DNA of 64,000 nucleotides from Stachybotrys elegans (GCA_020746835.1 JAGPNK010000001.1:248001-312000), one strand, 5' to 3'. Shown: positions 1-12,489, counted from the stretch's first letter. Program-made: numbers and translations. The notes: a model not told the origin generated them from the sequence alone.

Positions 1-3000
1 CTGTACACGTCGGAAGAAGACATGGCCCTCCTCCAGCACCTTGCCCTGCGTGACAAATCCCATTGGGCTGTGCGCAAAGTCTTGGCCACGGCGACGTAGA
101 GCGATCCATTCCTGCAGGAAGGTCAATGGTTTCGATACAAACATGTCCTTGCGAGATTCCAGGGCCAGATTGTCCTCGCCTGGCTCTTCAAGATCCAAGT
201 CTTCCAGTTCCAGCGCGAGCTCCGCCATGAGGTCCTGGCTGCTCCCTTGCTCAACACCAATAAGCTCGCAGATGGCCTCGTAGTCCTGCCATTCAAAGTA
301 CAGCCGGCCTGCAAAGAGGCCCAGCTCCAGCCGCAGCCAGTCTGGCGCCTCCCAATCCTCAGGCAGCGATGGGATGCTGTAGAACTTGAGGTCGTCAAAG
401 TGCGTCATCTTTCGCGTCGTGGGCGCCGAGTACGTCAGCAGGTATGTTTCTTTGTGGATGCTCCTGTCCCTCATCATCGGCAGCAGTGCCTCAGCTTCCT
501 CCGGGATGATGATGACCGCCGTGGAGATGACCGGACTCCAGAGGATCCAGTTCACACATCGCTACACCGGGTTAGCAGGGCTCAGGAGGAGATGCGGGAA
601 ACTTACAATAAAGTTGTCACCCGTCGCGTCAGTGCTGACTTTGACAGTGCGCTCAAATTCCGCCGACACATAGAGCCGAGCTGGTCGAGCATCGCGCGAG
701 ACTCTGAATCGACGTCCCAGACCTGTTTTGGCCAGTGCCCCAAACACGCTCGTGAAGTAGCTGGACCCAGCCGCAAGTCGCCCGGTTCGTGCAAATGACT
801 CGAGCGTCTCGTGAAGCCCGGGGAAGGCGTGGGCAGGATACTGCAACGGCTTCTTGACTTGTCGCACCGATTCAACCTCAAAGGCAACCTCTCGTTCCTG
901 TTCAACCTCCTGCAGCGCGGAAGCATGCACCGCTTTGCCCGTGTCTTGGAAGGTCTTGCGGCGCTCGTTGAGCTCTTTGATGAACCCGTTCAGCTTCGTG
1001 TTGGATGATGCTTGGAGGATGGTGGCTCGCGATTTCGCCTTGGGCTCGTATAGCTGCTGGAGGGTTTGTTGCTCTTCTTGCTTAACCTCTGAGATAAAGG
1101 CCTCGCGGTGCCGCTTGTCCTTGACGATATCTGGATGGTCTAGACTGGCCTGCATACGCCGGCAGTAGTCGATGCCCTGGGAGTAGTACAGGGGTTGGAG
1201 TTGCTCAATACCCTCGCATGTGTTGTGGAGAAGCCATTGGACGCTGAATTTGTTAGCTGCGTTCTCAAAATGGGAGGAGGCACTTACACATCTCTTGAGT
1301 CAATAGAATAAGCCATGGTGACATTTTGCAGATCGGCGATGCTTTGGTGAACCTCGGGAGGGATGAAGAAGCAGACAGACTGCGTGGTGCCAAGCTGTCG
1401 AAGTCTCATGGCGGCTTGAACCGTGTGGTCTTTGGTCTGCCCGAGGCCGAGCGTAAGAGCTCCCTTGGCTTCAGGCGGCAGCTTCAGGTCTGTGCCGCGC
1501 GTGTGGGCTTCGTCCAGATAGACTAGGCATTTTGAAAGATCATCTGCAAACGGCGAAGCAAGAAGCGGCGTTTTGTTTCCCATCCGGGACAGCACCCAGG
1601 GCCGGTTTCCCTCGTCAAAGTACAACGCCCCCAGCGCGTTCTGGTCAATCTTGAGCCACTCTTGCGCCAGCGCGAAGTTGCTCATCTCTAGGATCTGAGC
1701 ACCAGCGTCAATGAGCACGCGTATGTGTAGCTCCTTCAGTTTTCTTAAGAGGTCGGTTTCAGTAGCCCGCTGGCGCTCTCCCTGCCCACCATTCGCGGTC
1801 AGCTGGTAAGGCAGAACGCAGTGGCGGTTGCGGGGCTGCAAAAGATATGTCAGGACTTCTGCGCTCGTGTGCGACAGGCTAGGGAGATCCTCCTGCTTGA
1901 TGGTGAGCGGGAGCATGACGCGGTTGTCGTTGGTGCCGCTGAAGCCCGTCGTCAGAGGCTTCATCTTGGCGGGACCCTCGCCCAGTGACTCTTCCAGCGG
2001 AAACAGCGGTATGTCCCAACCGTTGGACTGCAGCTTGACCTTGAACTGCTTGGCATGTCGGGGGAACACAAAGTTGTTCAGGAAATAGTCAATGACCACC
2101 ATGTTGTAGCGAACCACGGCCCAGATCTCGCTGAGCTGGACTTCGTCCTCGACGTTGATCGAGTTCCATGCTTTGAGAGACGAGGGGAAGTTTTCCGTGC
2201 TGTGCGTCCATCTGTCGTACTCGGTGGAAGGATCATCCGACTTGAGGACATGCTCCAGGCACTGCCGTAGCTGCGCAGTATTCAGGCCGTCGTAGTAGAA
2301 TGCCAGGCAGGTAAAGACAATGGCGACGTCGGGATGCCCCCATTCAGACTGCTCACTTGGCACACCTTTGGCATGGAACGGCACTGCGATCGGGTCGCGC
2401 TGGGGATGGAGGCCATACTGGACGTTCCATCTCTTCTTGAGCGTCATCATGAGGATGCGGTTGACCAAGAGTCCGCGGAGGAGGTACACTGCGCTTCGGA
2501 TGCTGGGCTGGTCGGGGCACATGGTACGGATGGCTGTGACACTCTGGGTCCGAGGTTTGGGCCAGGAGATGAAATCCTTCACTGCAACCCTCTGTTTCTG
2601 TGTAAGTGTGGTCGAGTTCATTGGTAGGATCCCGCCAAGACCCTGGCATATATCGTTGGTCACGCGCCGAACGAGCTCGTCCTCTACATCCTGGCGGAGG
2701 AAGAATATCAGCGGGAAGCCGCCCCCAGGACGACGAACCACCTCGACCGAGTTTCGGAATGTTGGCGCAAGGCTCATCATCTGTGCGTCGATAAGTCGAA
2801 GCATAGACTGCACAATCTGCCAGCGATGGGGGTGTCCGTCAACTGTCATCTGGGAACCAGAGGGATAGATGAGCTGAGTCCTCACAGCCAGAGTGTAGTC
2901 AGACTCGTCCAGAATATCCCGGCATGTCTTCTCCAGCGAGGCCTGGAATTTCAGCATGCTCTTCGCCTGTGGTACTTGATTGTCCAGCAGTTTCTGCAGC

Positions 3001-6000
3001 CCGCTAAGCATAAACGAGAGGTTGTGCTCTGGCTGGCAGAGCATGATGCCCGCGCTTCCTCGCATGTCTTGATGAATCGCTGCGTACGATCTGATGGTGT
3101 GTTCGGCGGTATCAGTCCTCCTGGAGAATGGGACGTGGCGAATCTGACGGTTCAGTATCCTGCCGAGTCGAGACATGAGGATTTGAGCCGTCTGCTGCAT
3201 CAGGGCTTTGGGTACCACCACGCGGACCAGCCTCTTCTTATCCGCAAGGGCGGCAGCCACCATGGGGATGATGCACGAAGTTTTTCCTATGACAGGTTAG
3301 CTATCCTGTTGCTGAACGCAAGGAGATAAGATGGCAGCTCACCTTGCCCCATGTTCATCTGCAGGACCGAGTTGTTGCCCGTGGCGGGTGATATGGTTGC
3401 GAGCGCAACATCGACTTGGATCGGTCGGATCATCATGTTGGACTCAATTTCCAAGAGCAGCCAGTCAGGGTATTCTTCAGGGCTCCAATTGCTATGGCCC
3501 TTGTTGTTCAACTCCTCATCCTTGCGACCAACCTGCGCCGTCTCTCCAAGTTCACGCAGCCGGACTTCCCGTTGAAGCTCAGTAATAGAAACCCCAAGCT
3601 CGATGATGAGCTCGCGCATGCCGCCGCCAAAGTTCTTCTGAGTCGATGTGGAGCGGAGACGTGCCAGGACGGCGCTCTTGGAAGTAATGGGCCATAGTCC
3701 TCCGGCCTTGAGCCATTGGATTCGTTCAGGGCTCATTACGTCGCTCGGATGGTCCAGGGCCGACTGTATCTTGGCCTGCGTGACTTTGACAAACTCATCA
3801 CGCTTTGAGACGCCAATAAGCCGGTCAATACCTCCCCGATTCGCAGGACTCGATTGCTTGAGCCGTTGGAAGGCACCTAGGCTCTGCTGGAGATCGGCGG
3901 CGTATCTCTTCTTGACAGATGACTTGGACAGTTTGAGTCTCTCGATAATGTCGTGCAAATCCATTATTGGCGTTGCAAGTGCCACCCTTGAAATTGGTGC
4001 GGCTTTGTTCATGAGAGGAGCGATGTGAGTTATTCGAGGCCCTTCCCGCATATTCTCCTGCTGGTAGTGATTTCGGATCGGCATTCCCCATCCGTTCTTG
4101 ATAGCCGAGGGTGGATGGCCGTTGAGTTCCGCAAGGCAAGGCTGATGTTTCTCGACTGCAGGCTTGTGGAGTAACATATTGAGGTCAACCAAGTCGTGCC
4201 CACGAAGGCGAGTAGGGTAGGCATCCTCAGACCGTACAAAAGCCGGTGGTACATATTCCGTGTCAGAAAATCGTTTGCTCAGCACTTCCTGGACCGCTTC
4301 GAGATGGTTTGTCAAGGCCAGGTTCTGATACAGCCGTTTCCACTCTGCCCTCACTGCTTCCAACGCCGGGCCCAGCTCCAGCAAGACTGCTCGCTCGAGA
4401 CCCTCGACGCTTGGCTCAGGGCATGGCCACTGCCTCAGCAGGAACTTGGCAACATATTGGGTGTCCTCATCAGCCTGCATCTCGTGCCTTGCCTTCATCA
4501 GCTGGACCTTCTTCAGCTGTTTGGAGTTCATAAAATTGCCAAAGGTTTCGCTGGCGTCTTGTTCTGGCTGGGTCTGGAAGTTCTTGAGTACAGAGACCAG
4601 GAATCCCTGATGCAGTACTTGCGTGGGGTTGTATGCGACATAGTCTTCCCACTCCGGCAAGGGGATGTTGCGCAGCTCGTCAAACACTGCAAAGGCCACC
4701 AGCGTCTTGAGCAGCCCCATGTCAACATCGCTGAAAGATATGGCCGCCATCAGATACATGAGGCTGTACGGTTCTTCGCACGCCTGAGCATATCGTACAA
4801 GTGAGCCCCAGGCCTGCACAATGTCTGTCTTCATTCGATCGTTGAGGGACGCTTTGGCGAAGATCTCTGTGAACGGCCCAACAAAGGAGTTGGTCGTGAG
4901 CGACTGTGCCAGGCTTGAAGTCGTCTTCATCTCCTGCGGCCAAGCGCGGATAGCGTTTGTGATTTCGAGTACTCGTCGGTAGGCACTGCTGACTGATGGA
5001 GACGAAGCCGACGACGGGTAAGAAGACGGCGGGTACGAAGACAACGGACCCGAAGACGACGGACCCGAAGACGAAGGAAAGTGGCGGGCCTGATATACCC
5101 AAGGCAGTGGCTGGCTGCGTTCCTCCGCGTCGCCTAGGCACCTCTCGAGGGCCTCTTGTCGGATTATCGTCCGTCTGTGAAGGTGAAATGGACCTGGCGT
5201 CTCTAGAACAGGATATTCATAGTCGGTCGGGGCAAATCCGTTCAAGGTCCTCGATGTGTTCAAGATAGCATCAACTATGGGCCGAAGGCGCGAATCTTGA
5301 ATCATCACCGGCATTGCAGGGTCGTACCAATCCGTCTTCATCACCTTTAGGTCCTGAGGGTAGTATACCCTACGAGGGCTTAGGCGGGCTAGATGCTGCA
5401 GCTTTTGCAGTGCGATAGGGGGCAAAGGAGCCCACGGTTGGCATATCCCTGACTGCAGCCAATGGATTGCCTCTTCCGTTCCCGTGCGGCCTGTTAAAGC
5501 ATCCGGTATATGGGAAGAAGTGCATGCGTGCATCAGGGCCTTCGTATATATCAGGCCAGGCTCCGGGGCGCAGTCAATCTGCTCCAAGAGGGGATTGATG
5601 AGGAATTTCCCGTATACCCCGGTCTGTTCGTTCCACACCCTCACATGACATCTATGAGCCTCTATGTGTGTCTCCCCTAGAGGCACCAGGATGCTTCTCT
5701 GGGGGCTGTTGTTGAGGGTGCCATTGTTGAGAGCGCGGCATACCAGCTTGGTGCGCAGCCCATACCAAGTTCCTGCATCTTGGTTTGGATCAATTTCGAC
5801 TTGCAGCTGGGGCGACTCTAGCAGCCTCTTCGAGTTGACGTAGAAGACAAGTTGCAGCCGGGGCAGTTCAACTTGAACATGTCGATTGTGCCCCTGCGTG
5901 ATGAGCATGTGGGCGCGACCTTCGAGCGGTTCGAGGATTCCGGCGGCCCGCGCAAACAACGGGCTATATGGGCTGACGGCTTGATCCGCGACGAGCCCAC

Positions 6001-9000
6001 GAGGCTTCGTGCAGAGGTTCTTGTGCACATTGAGCGTCCAGCCGCGAAACCCCCCTGATAAGTTCGGCCACCGGCGCTCCTCGGGCGCGATATATATCTC
6101 GCCAGTGCGAAGGTTCCTAGACGTGTTAGCCTCGTCAATCAATTGGGGGCGATTTCGTACAGCCAGTGAAACTTCCTATTCACCAGCGGGCCTGGCAGGT
6201 CGCAATTCTTGTGGTCCCCAAAATAATGCTGGGGGAGGTATTGCAGAACGCAGCCGCGCCCCCAGGCTCGTACAATCATCTCACCGGTGTGGTCGTAACC
6301 GACATGAACAGAGTAGCCATATGGACACACGCACAGTTCTGCAAAGTCAGCCTCTGAAACTCCAGGAGATTGGTTCACTTACTGTATTGCATGCCATTCT
6401 TGTCGGAAGGAAATGTCATGAGAGCCTGGTTCCCGAAGAGTGCGTTGAGAGTCACTGTGCCTTTGGGATCCTTGGGGAGTTTCTGGGCTGCGTCAGCATA
6501 TGCTTTCCATAATGTTCGGGGTGCTCACGTTGATAGGGTGGCCATTGATAAGAATCAAGCCATCAACATAGTTGTATCCTAGCACTTGTTCATCACCTTC
6601 TTCGCTGCTCTTCATGATGCAGGAAATCCATCCTCTGCTTTCCTTCTTCATCTCGGTGACAACAGCCTTCTCACCACCCTCGTCAAACCACATGCTGTCA
6701 ATTGCCGAGGCCAACGCCTGGGGATAAGACATGATGGACTCAGAAACAAGGTCTCGGACCGCGTGTGAAATTCGATAGTCTCGGGCAATTGCGTGTTGGA
6801 GAAGCTTAGGAAGCGATGCAGACGACGCGGCGAGATTCTCTTGAATCGTGACACAGCTCTGAATATAGACCTCAAGCTGTGGTCCATCCAAGAGGGTGCT
6901 TTTCATGTCATGGAGGGTGAAGGTACGCTTGCATAGGAGACCGGCCCAGAGGGCATACAGTTGCGAGCGCTGAGCTGTAGTCGTGTCCTCAACCCTACGT
7001 ATCTCCTTTCGCAAAGCCTTGAACCACGTTGCACAGATGGTGCGTGCCCTCTTGAGCAGCTTGAATGCCTTGGCAGATACATCCTTCATGTTCGCGGCAA
7101 AGGCAAGCATGGCCAGGCGTAGAGTGACGGTGATGACGGTATCCATCAGCGCATTCTCTCTCCAGTTGGTGGCGAGGCTGGCAAGGCGCTCCGAGAGTTG
7201 AGCCATCAGCTGAGTGCAAAAGGCCTCGTCACGGAATATGGCATGGTTGACGCGCATCGGATCGCCATCTTCGCTCATGGGGCCGCATTGGGTGGCAAGC
7301 GCGTTGAGCAAAACCGAGGTGGCTTCGTTGGAGAAGTTGAGATTGACAGAGGCAAGCTCGGTGAGAATGGCAATCCAGCGGCGGGCCTTGCCAGACGCAA
7401 TGGTCTGGAAAGCCAGGTACTCGTGGACATTGATTCCGGAGGGACAGCTCGAGGCGGTTGATATAACCTCATACGACGAGGGGCCATAGGTGAAATCTTG
7501 AAATGCGGGGATTCGAAGGAGTTTGGTGAAGGGCGACGAGTTAGGGATGCTCAGCTTGATGTGATGCAAGAACGTGGGCCGAGGACGTTGTCGCGAAGGC
7601 CAAACAGTCAACGCCCCATCAAAATAGGCCAGCTTGAGACCGTTGGGCCTGCAAACACTGTCCTTGCCTCCGTCCCATTCGACCGGAAAATCCAGGGTGC
7701 TGTAGTGGGTATAGAGAACTATCACGTTAGCAGAGAAAGGCGTACTTGAGCAGGATGACTTACAGGACTTGGTGGTCGACGCCAGTGTTAGGGTTGAATC
7801 CGGCGCTTCGTTGAACTGCTGCAGCTGATCATAGCCCTTGAGGAGACATTTGGGCCTGTGGGACGCCTCAAGCCCTGGAAGTGCCAGACCAGAGAGGACA
7901 AACCAAGTGACTTCGCGATATAGAGAGAATATCTCCGGACATGCCAACTCGAACACCACAGTCTTTGCCACAATCATGTCCGATGGGAGGGGGTGTTCGT
8001 ATATCTTGATGCGTAAGCCAGACTGTTGGCTAATCATCTGGCAGCGAGGACACCTTGGATGGTGAATACCACGGCCTAGCGGGTTTAGATCGTCAATCTC
8101 GTAGGTACAGGTGCTGCGATCGATAGCGGTTGACAGCTCTACATAGCGGCGACTCTTTTCCTTCCACTCGGCACGCTTGGCCTCGCGCTTGGCCGATGCG
8201 GCCTCCTCGATGGCGGCGTAGAGCGCTTTCAGGGACTCTGATTCGGGCGACTCCTCGTAGTAGCGATGACCAAAGCATCCCTTCTGGGGTTCGTCGAATA
8301 TCGTCATTTCAGGGCTCGAGCAGGATGCAAGTCGGTCTTTGAGATAGAGCTGGACCTGTTGCAGGCGCTTCATGTCTCGATATCGGGTGAGCTGAATGAC
8401 ATCGAGTTGGCTGGCATGGAAGATGGGATGAAACTCCCGGATCAAGGGATGAACTTGGCAGGCAGCCTTGTCAAACTTGACCCAAAGTTCCATGACGGTT
8501 AGGATCAGGATGCTTGACTGTTCGCTGTCGCCAGAGTAGAACAGAGGGGGTATCTGGAGCTTGGGAGGCATCTGCTGCGCCTTGGAGGACATGGTTGGCT
8601 TGCCTCTGTCAGAGCTGTCGGTGGGCGATTTGAGGCTGTTGAGGTACTGTCTGATAAGTTTGGCAGCCTGTTCACATGTTTCCTCGGCTGCATCTTGCTC
8701 ATCGGAGTCAAACTCGCTGGGGTCCTCGCTCTGACAAAAGGCCATGCATTCGGCCTCGAGATCGAAAAGCTGCATATAGGCATAGGAGAGCTTGTTCCTG
8801 TGCCTATTTGCCGCTTCGGTAAAGTTCATGGAACGGGGCTCTGGGCGCTTCCGCGGGCGTGTGAAGCCATTCAGGATGTCATGGATGCGCTTTCCACTGA
8901 TGTCGAGCTGCATGTGGGTGTCTCTCTCAGAGGCCAGACGAGGAAGCTCGGGGATAGACTTGGACATGAGCATTTTCTGCTGCCTCCATTTGGCTCCAAT

Positions 9001-10145
9001 AAAGTTGGATGCCCTCTGGACACTGCCGCTGAACTTTTTGTTGAACTTGCCGTAGAGCTCATCTATGCGCAGAGTGACTTTGGGGTCCTGGCAATGGGTC
9101 TTGTCGACGTCGAGCTTGACAAGTCGGCGGCAAATCTTGGTTCTGAGCCAGGCAAGCTGCTCAACAGACACCTCAGAGCGCTCTGCATCTTGGAGTGGAT
9201 TCGGAAAGTCTGAGCAGTGTGCCTCGTCAAGGAACGTGGTGAGCAGTTCAAGAAGAAGAAACTTGTACTCCACGCGCCCAACTTCTCCCCCTAAAATGTC
9301 GGCAAAGTAACGGCCAATGGCGACCCGAAGGACCAGCCAGAATGGAAGCCTCCGCCAAGGCCTGTCTGCCTTGCTCCAGCAGACATCATCTCTGACCATC
9401 TTTTGCAGAAGCGGCGGCGAAAGACGACGGCCATTCTCTTGCAGGATTGCCATGAGCATGGATGTGATGAGGACAGGCTCGGGTGTGTTGCGATACTCAA
9501 AGACGGTAGTACCAGCTTTGAAAGCATGCGCAGCAAAGTCCTTGGGGGCTTCCCGGGCTGCATTCTCGAGAAAGGTGGCCAGGTTCTGGATGAAACCGGG
9601 ATCGTGAAAGGTAGTGAGAGACACGGCAACGGCGCTTCCGGGGAAGCTCCACTGCATGGCATTCTCGGCGGCAAGAATGTCCTCATTCTTTGCGGAGGCC
9701 TCGTATGCTTCGAAGATGATGGCTGGGCCAAGGTGTTTGCTGACGGCAGTTAGCACAGAATTTGGGCACGGGATAAAGGGACATACTCGTGAGATCGACG
9801 GATGAACAAACCCGAATTCTGGCAGGTGACGTAGATGACAAGGAACATGTCTTCATCCAATGATTCAAGCTCCCGGATGAGCGCAGTTCTGTCGAGGCGT
9901 CCATTTGGACGAATACTCCTGCTGGCCTTCAGACTTCGGGTTACTGCTTCCTAGGCAGACCGGAATTTCTGCTCGCCAGGGACATCAGAAAAGGACTTCG
10001 AGGCCTCGATGAGACGATCTAAAAGAGCGGTCTCGACTTGGGCAATGTTGGGATCCTCGCGGTGAGGGAGCTTGGGAGGCAGGACAAGGTGGTTGTAGAG
10101 AAGGTTGACAATATCAGGCTTGGCTTCCTGACTCGGCTTCTCCAT
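1..10145 (-). CDS. Giant DUF6606/DUF3638/DUF3645 P-loop protein, 3' end outside the window, with one in-frame TAG
   Basis: This is a fungal giant protein of unknown biochemical function; relatives are often loosely labelled ubiquitin-related or P-loop NTPase. The start ATG (10143-10145) opens the family's N-terminal block (LYNHLVLPPKLP). I place eight introns at 9740-9786, 7719-7763, 6483-6528, 6339-6382, 6117-6160, 3287-3342, 1244-1287 and 562-606. Splicing them gives at least 3,258 codons. A Walker A motif (MGQGKTS) is assembled across the 3287-3342 intron, and a DEAH-type Walker B (VYLDEAH) lies near 1520, so a helicase-like NTPase core is likely. The end visible at position 1 (MGFVTQGKVLEEG) resembles the family C-terminus, so few residues should be missing. 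The one defect is an in-frame TAG at codon 65 (9951-9953). The gene is therefore either edited, nonsense-mutated or mis-sequenced. Family assignment is confident, function is not. Confidence 0.85.
5022..5066 (+). repeat. Three 15-bp tandem units inside the DUF3638 coding region
   Basis: Three imperfect 15-bp units starting GAAGAC run head to tail (5022-5036, 5037-5051, 5052-5066), with a partial fourth. On the coding strand they encode a Ser/Pro/Gly-rich linker of SSSGP and SSYP units. The linker separates two conserved blocks, so length variation is probably tolerated. The unit length is a multiple of three, so copy-number change keeps the frame. Confidence 0.8.
9951..9953 (-). other. In-frame premature TAG codon (codon 65) in the DUF3638 gene
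   Basis: Reading from the ATG at 10145, codon 65 is TAG, flanked by KFRSA upstream and EAVTRSLK downstream in the same frame. The conserved family pattern resumes at once (NGRLDRTALIREL, then CQNSGLFIRR). No acceptable donor site upstream would let an intron remove it. The only phase-compatible GT would give a 33-nt intron, shorter than any other here. My recollection of the family is that a Trp usually occupies this position, which fits a TGG-to-TAG difference. Confidence 0.8.
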
Positions 10146-10880
10146 GATGAGACTTGAACACAGCGCGTAGCTGAAAATAACACAGTTTAAGAAGGGAAAG
10201 GAAAGGGAGGGTAACGTTTGGTGTGCTTGAGGTTGACGAAGCAAACTCAAGCAGCGTCGGCGATTATGCAAGGTACGATTCTCGCAAAGAAAGGTGACAA
10301 CGATGAAAGAAGAAAAGGGAATTTGAAGAGAAGAAGAAAAAAAGAAGGAGGAAAAGAAGAGAAGAAGAAGACGAGGAAGAAGAAGAAAGGCACAGGCCCC
10401 TCTGACGGCTGGCAGCAGAAGAGTCACGTGGGGATCCATTGCCGGGAAATTCTTCACGGTGTTTACACCGCATGACAGCTGACTCCAGCCGGCAGAATGG
10501 CATGAGAAGCACTTGGCCAACGGGGCAGTGCCCTGACCTTTGCCCCCAGTTGTTGGTCGAGAGGCTGCGTTGCGTGTGGCTACCTGTAGATCAGCGGGCT
10601 GAAGCCAGTGAGAGGATGGACAAACGGGTCTGTTCACGCTGGGCCATACCGTACGTTCCGGAACGTTGGATAAAACAAGTTGCATAATTCGACCTGGCGA
10701 GTCGGTTGTCTGGGTGGAAATCGTGAGGCTGAAATAGAAATCGACCCATGTTTGCTTGGCGGCAGGAGCAAACGAGCCAAACATGCTAGATTAAATAGAT
10801 GACGCAAACTATTCCATCTCTCGGGTATCTACCTACTTTATCTTCGAATTACAACACCAAATCACCTCGTTAGATTGCAC
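10146..10880. other. Intergenic: leader and promoter of the DUF3638 gene, 3' side of the MFS gene
   Basis: No convincing coding region is seen in these 735 bp. The stretch 10325-10390 is almost pure purine on the plus strand (one C at 10372). It is therefore a polypyrimidine tract on the transcribed strand of the DUF3638 gene, about 180-245 bp upstream of its ATG. Such CT tracts are common near fungal transcription starts. Confidence 0.6.
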
Positions 10881-12489
10881 CTACACCTTGGCTAGCCATC
10901 CCGTGCCCGTCCTCCTCATCTTGGCCATCTTGGCCATGACCAGCAGCCCGCACCCAGCCATGAGCACACTTGCCGCAAACGCCTGCGCGCCGCGGAACCC
11001 AGCCGGCGAATCCACAATGGCACCCGCGACCGGCGTCCCCAGAAGCACCGCGAAGCTCACAATCGTAAACACCATGCCTATGCGGACGCCGATCTTGCGC
11101 AGGTCCGTCGTCAGCGTCGCCAGCGCCGCGGGGAACAGGCTCTGGATCGCGGAGGCGAATATCCCGTACACGCAAGTCCAGCCGTACATGCCCGCCGGCG
11201 TGGACACGCCCATCCAGGCGAAGGCGAGGGCGGCCGTCACGCCCACAGCAGGGATGAACATGTTGATGGCGCCCACGCGGTCGGCCATGTAGTTGGGGAC
11301 CAGGCGCCCCACCACGCCCATGCCGTTGAGGATGAGCAGCACGTTGAGCGAGTCCGTGTAGGATAGCGGTGGCGAGAGCGCCTGGCGGGCGTAGGCGGCG
11401 AGGTAGAAGAAGGCAAAATACACGCCCAGGAAGGCCTGCCGCACGTGTGAGCAAGCATTGCATCAAACCGCCCATCAACACTTACCGAGAATGCACCAAA
11501 CGCATAAAAGGTGTACTCTGGCTCCTTAAACGCCGACCACTCCACCAAGGGCCCCGTCCTCCGCGGCTTGAGCCTCGGCTTGGAGATGACATTGGCCACC
11601 ACCATGGTCACGAACTGTATGAAGCCGATTGCCCGCACCGTCCAAGCGAACCCGATGCTCGGCAGCAGCTGCCTCACCATGATGGGGTACACGATGCCGC
11701 CCGTGGCACTCCCGCACGCCGCGATGCCCACCGCAATCGCCCTCTTGCGCAAAAAGTACGACGCCAGGATCGCCAGCGTCGGGCAGAACAGGAACCCGTT
11801 GCCCAGGCCCATGCACAGGCCCTGCGAGAGCATAAACTGCCAGTACGTGTGGCTCACGGACATGGTGAAGATGCCCAGGAGGAGGAGCACCGTGCCTATG
11901 GCGAAGACGACGCGAAAGTAGCCTGCATCGGTGAGGCGGCCCGTCAGCGTGCCGACGAAGAAGAGGAGGAACGTCGCTAGCGAGCCGATCCAGGATATGT
12001 CGCTCGGGGGGCGGCCCAGCGTGTCGGCGTAGTAGGCCTGGAAGACGCCAAAGGAGTTGATCCAGCCCCTGGGTGCAGGTTAGCTACCATGGCCTTGACG
12101 GGGATAGACGTATGTACCAAGTATTCATGACAACCAGATGAGACGCAAAGCCTAGTCCGGTCAGCATAACCACCCTCATCTTCACTTCCCTGGTACCCGT
12201 GATTCAACATACACTGCAGCCACGCCTCCAAGCCTCCATCAGGGGCCGGGCCTGGATCGATGCTCGGCGCCGTTGTCACACGGCTCAGCACCCGTCCCAG
12301 CACGCCGGGCGCCCTATCATCATCGCCATCCCCGTCCTGTAGCCCCGCCGCCACGTCTTGAGGCGAGCTACTGCTGCTGCTCACGTCGTCCTCCGGACCC
12401 GAGTTCGCCAGCTCCTTGTCAGCGCGTCTTGCCAGATCGGGCTCCCGCTCCAGGGGTGCCTGCTTCTCTAGATCCTCGGCGACAGGCAT
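10881..12489 (-). CDS. Major facilitator transporter, monocarboxylate (MCT-like) family
   Basis: This is a membrane transporter of the fungal monocarboxylate-porter-like group; the substrate cannot be read from sequence. Four exons (12213-12489, 12118-12151, 11486-12068, 10881-11435) give 482 residues. The first ~85 residues are an acidic, Ser-rich cytosolic tail. The family entry block follows (DGGLEAWLQCFASHLVVMNTW, then GWINSFGVFQAYY), then about twelve hydrophobic helices in two halves joined by a basic loop (KPRLKPRR). The length is usual for the group (450-500). The spliced TWGWINSFGVF and AFSAFLGVYF joins support introns of 61, 49 and 50 nt. Relatives may carry mono- or dicarboxylates, riboflavin or secondary metabolites, and no biosynthetic cluster surrounds this copy to suggest which. 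Confidence 0.88.

Noticed and set aside
9951..9986. An intron ending at CCTAG (9951-9953) that would remove the in-frame stop
   Set aside because: The only phase-0 GT upstream would give a 33-nt intron with a poor donor (GTCCCT), and it would delete family-conserved residues.
9954..10145. First 64 codons of the DUF3638 gene as a separate small gene ending at the TAG
   Set aside because: They encode the conserved N-terminal block of the family and the same frame continues into family sequence directly after the TAG, so they belong to the giant gene.
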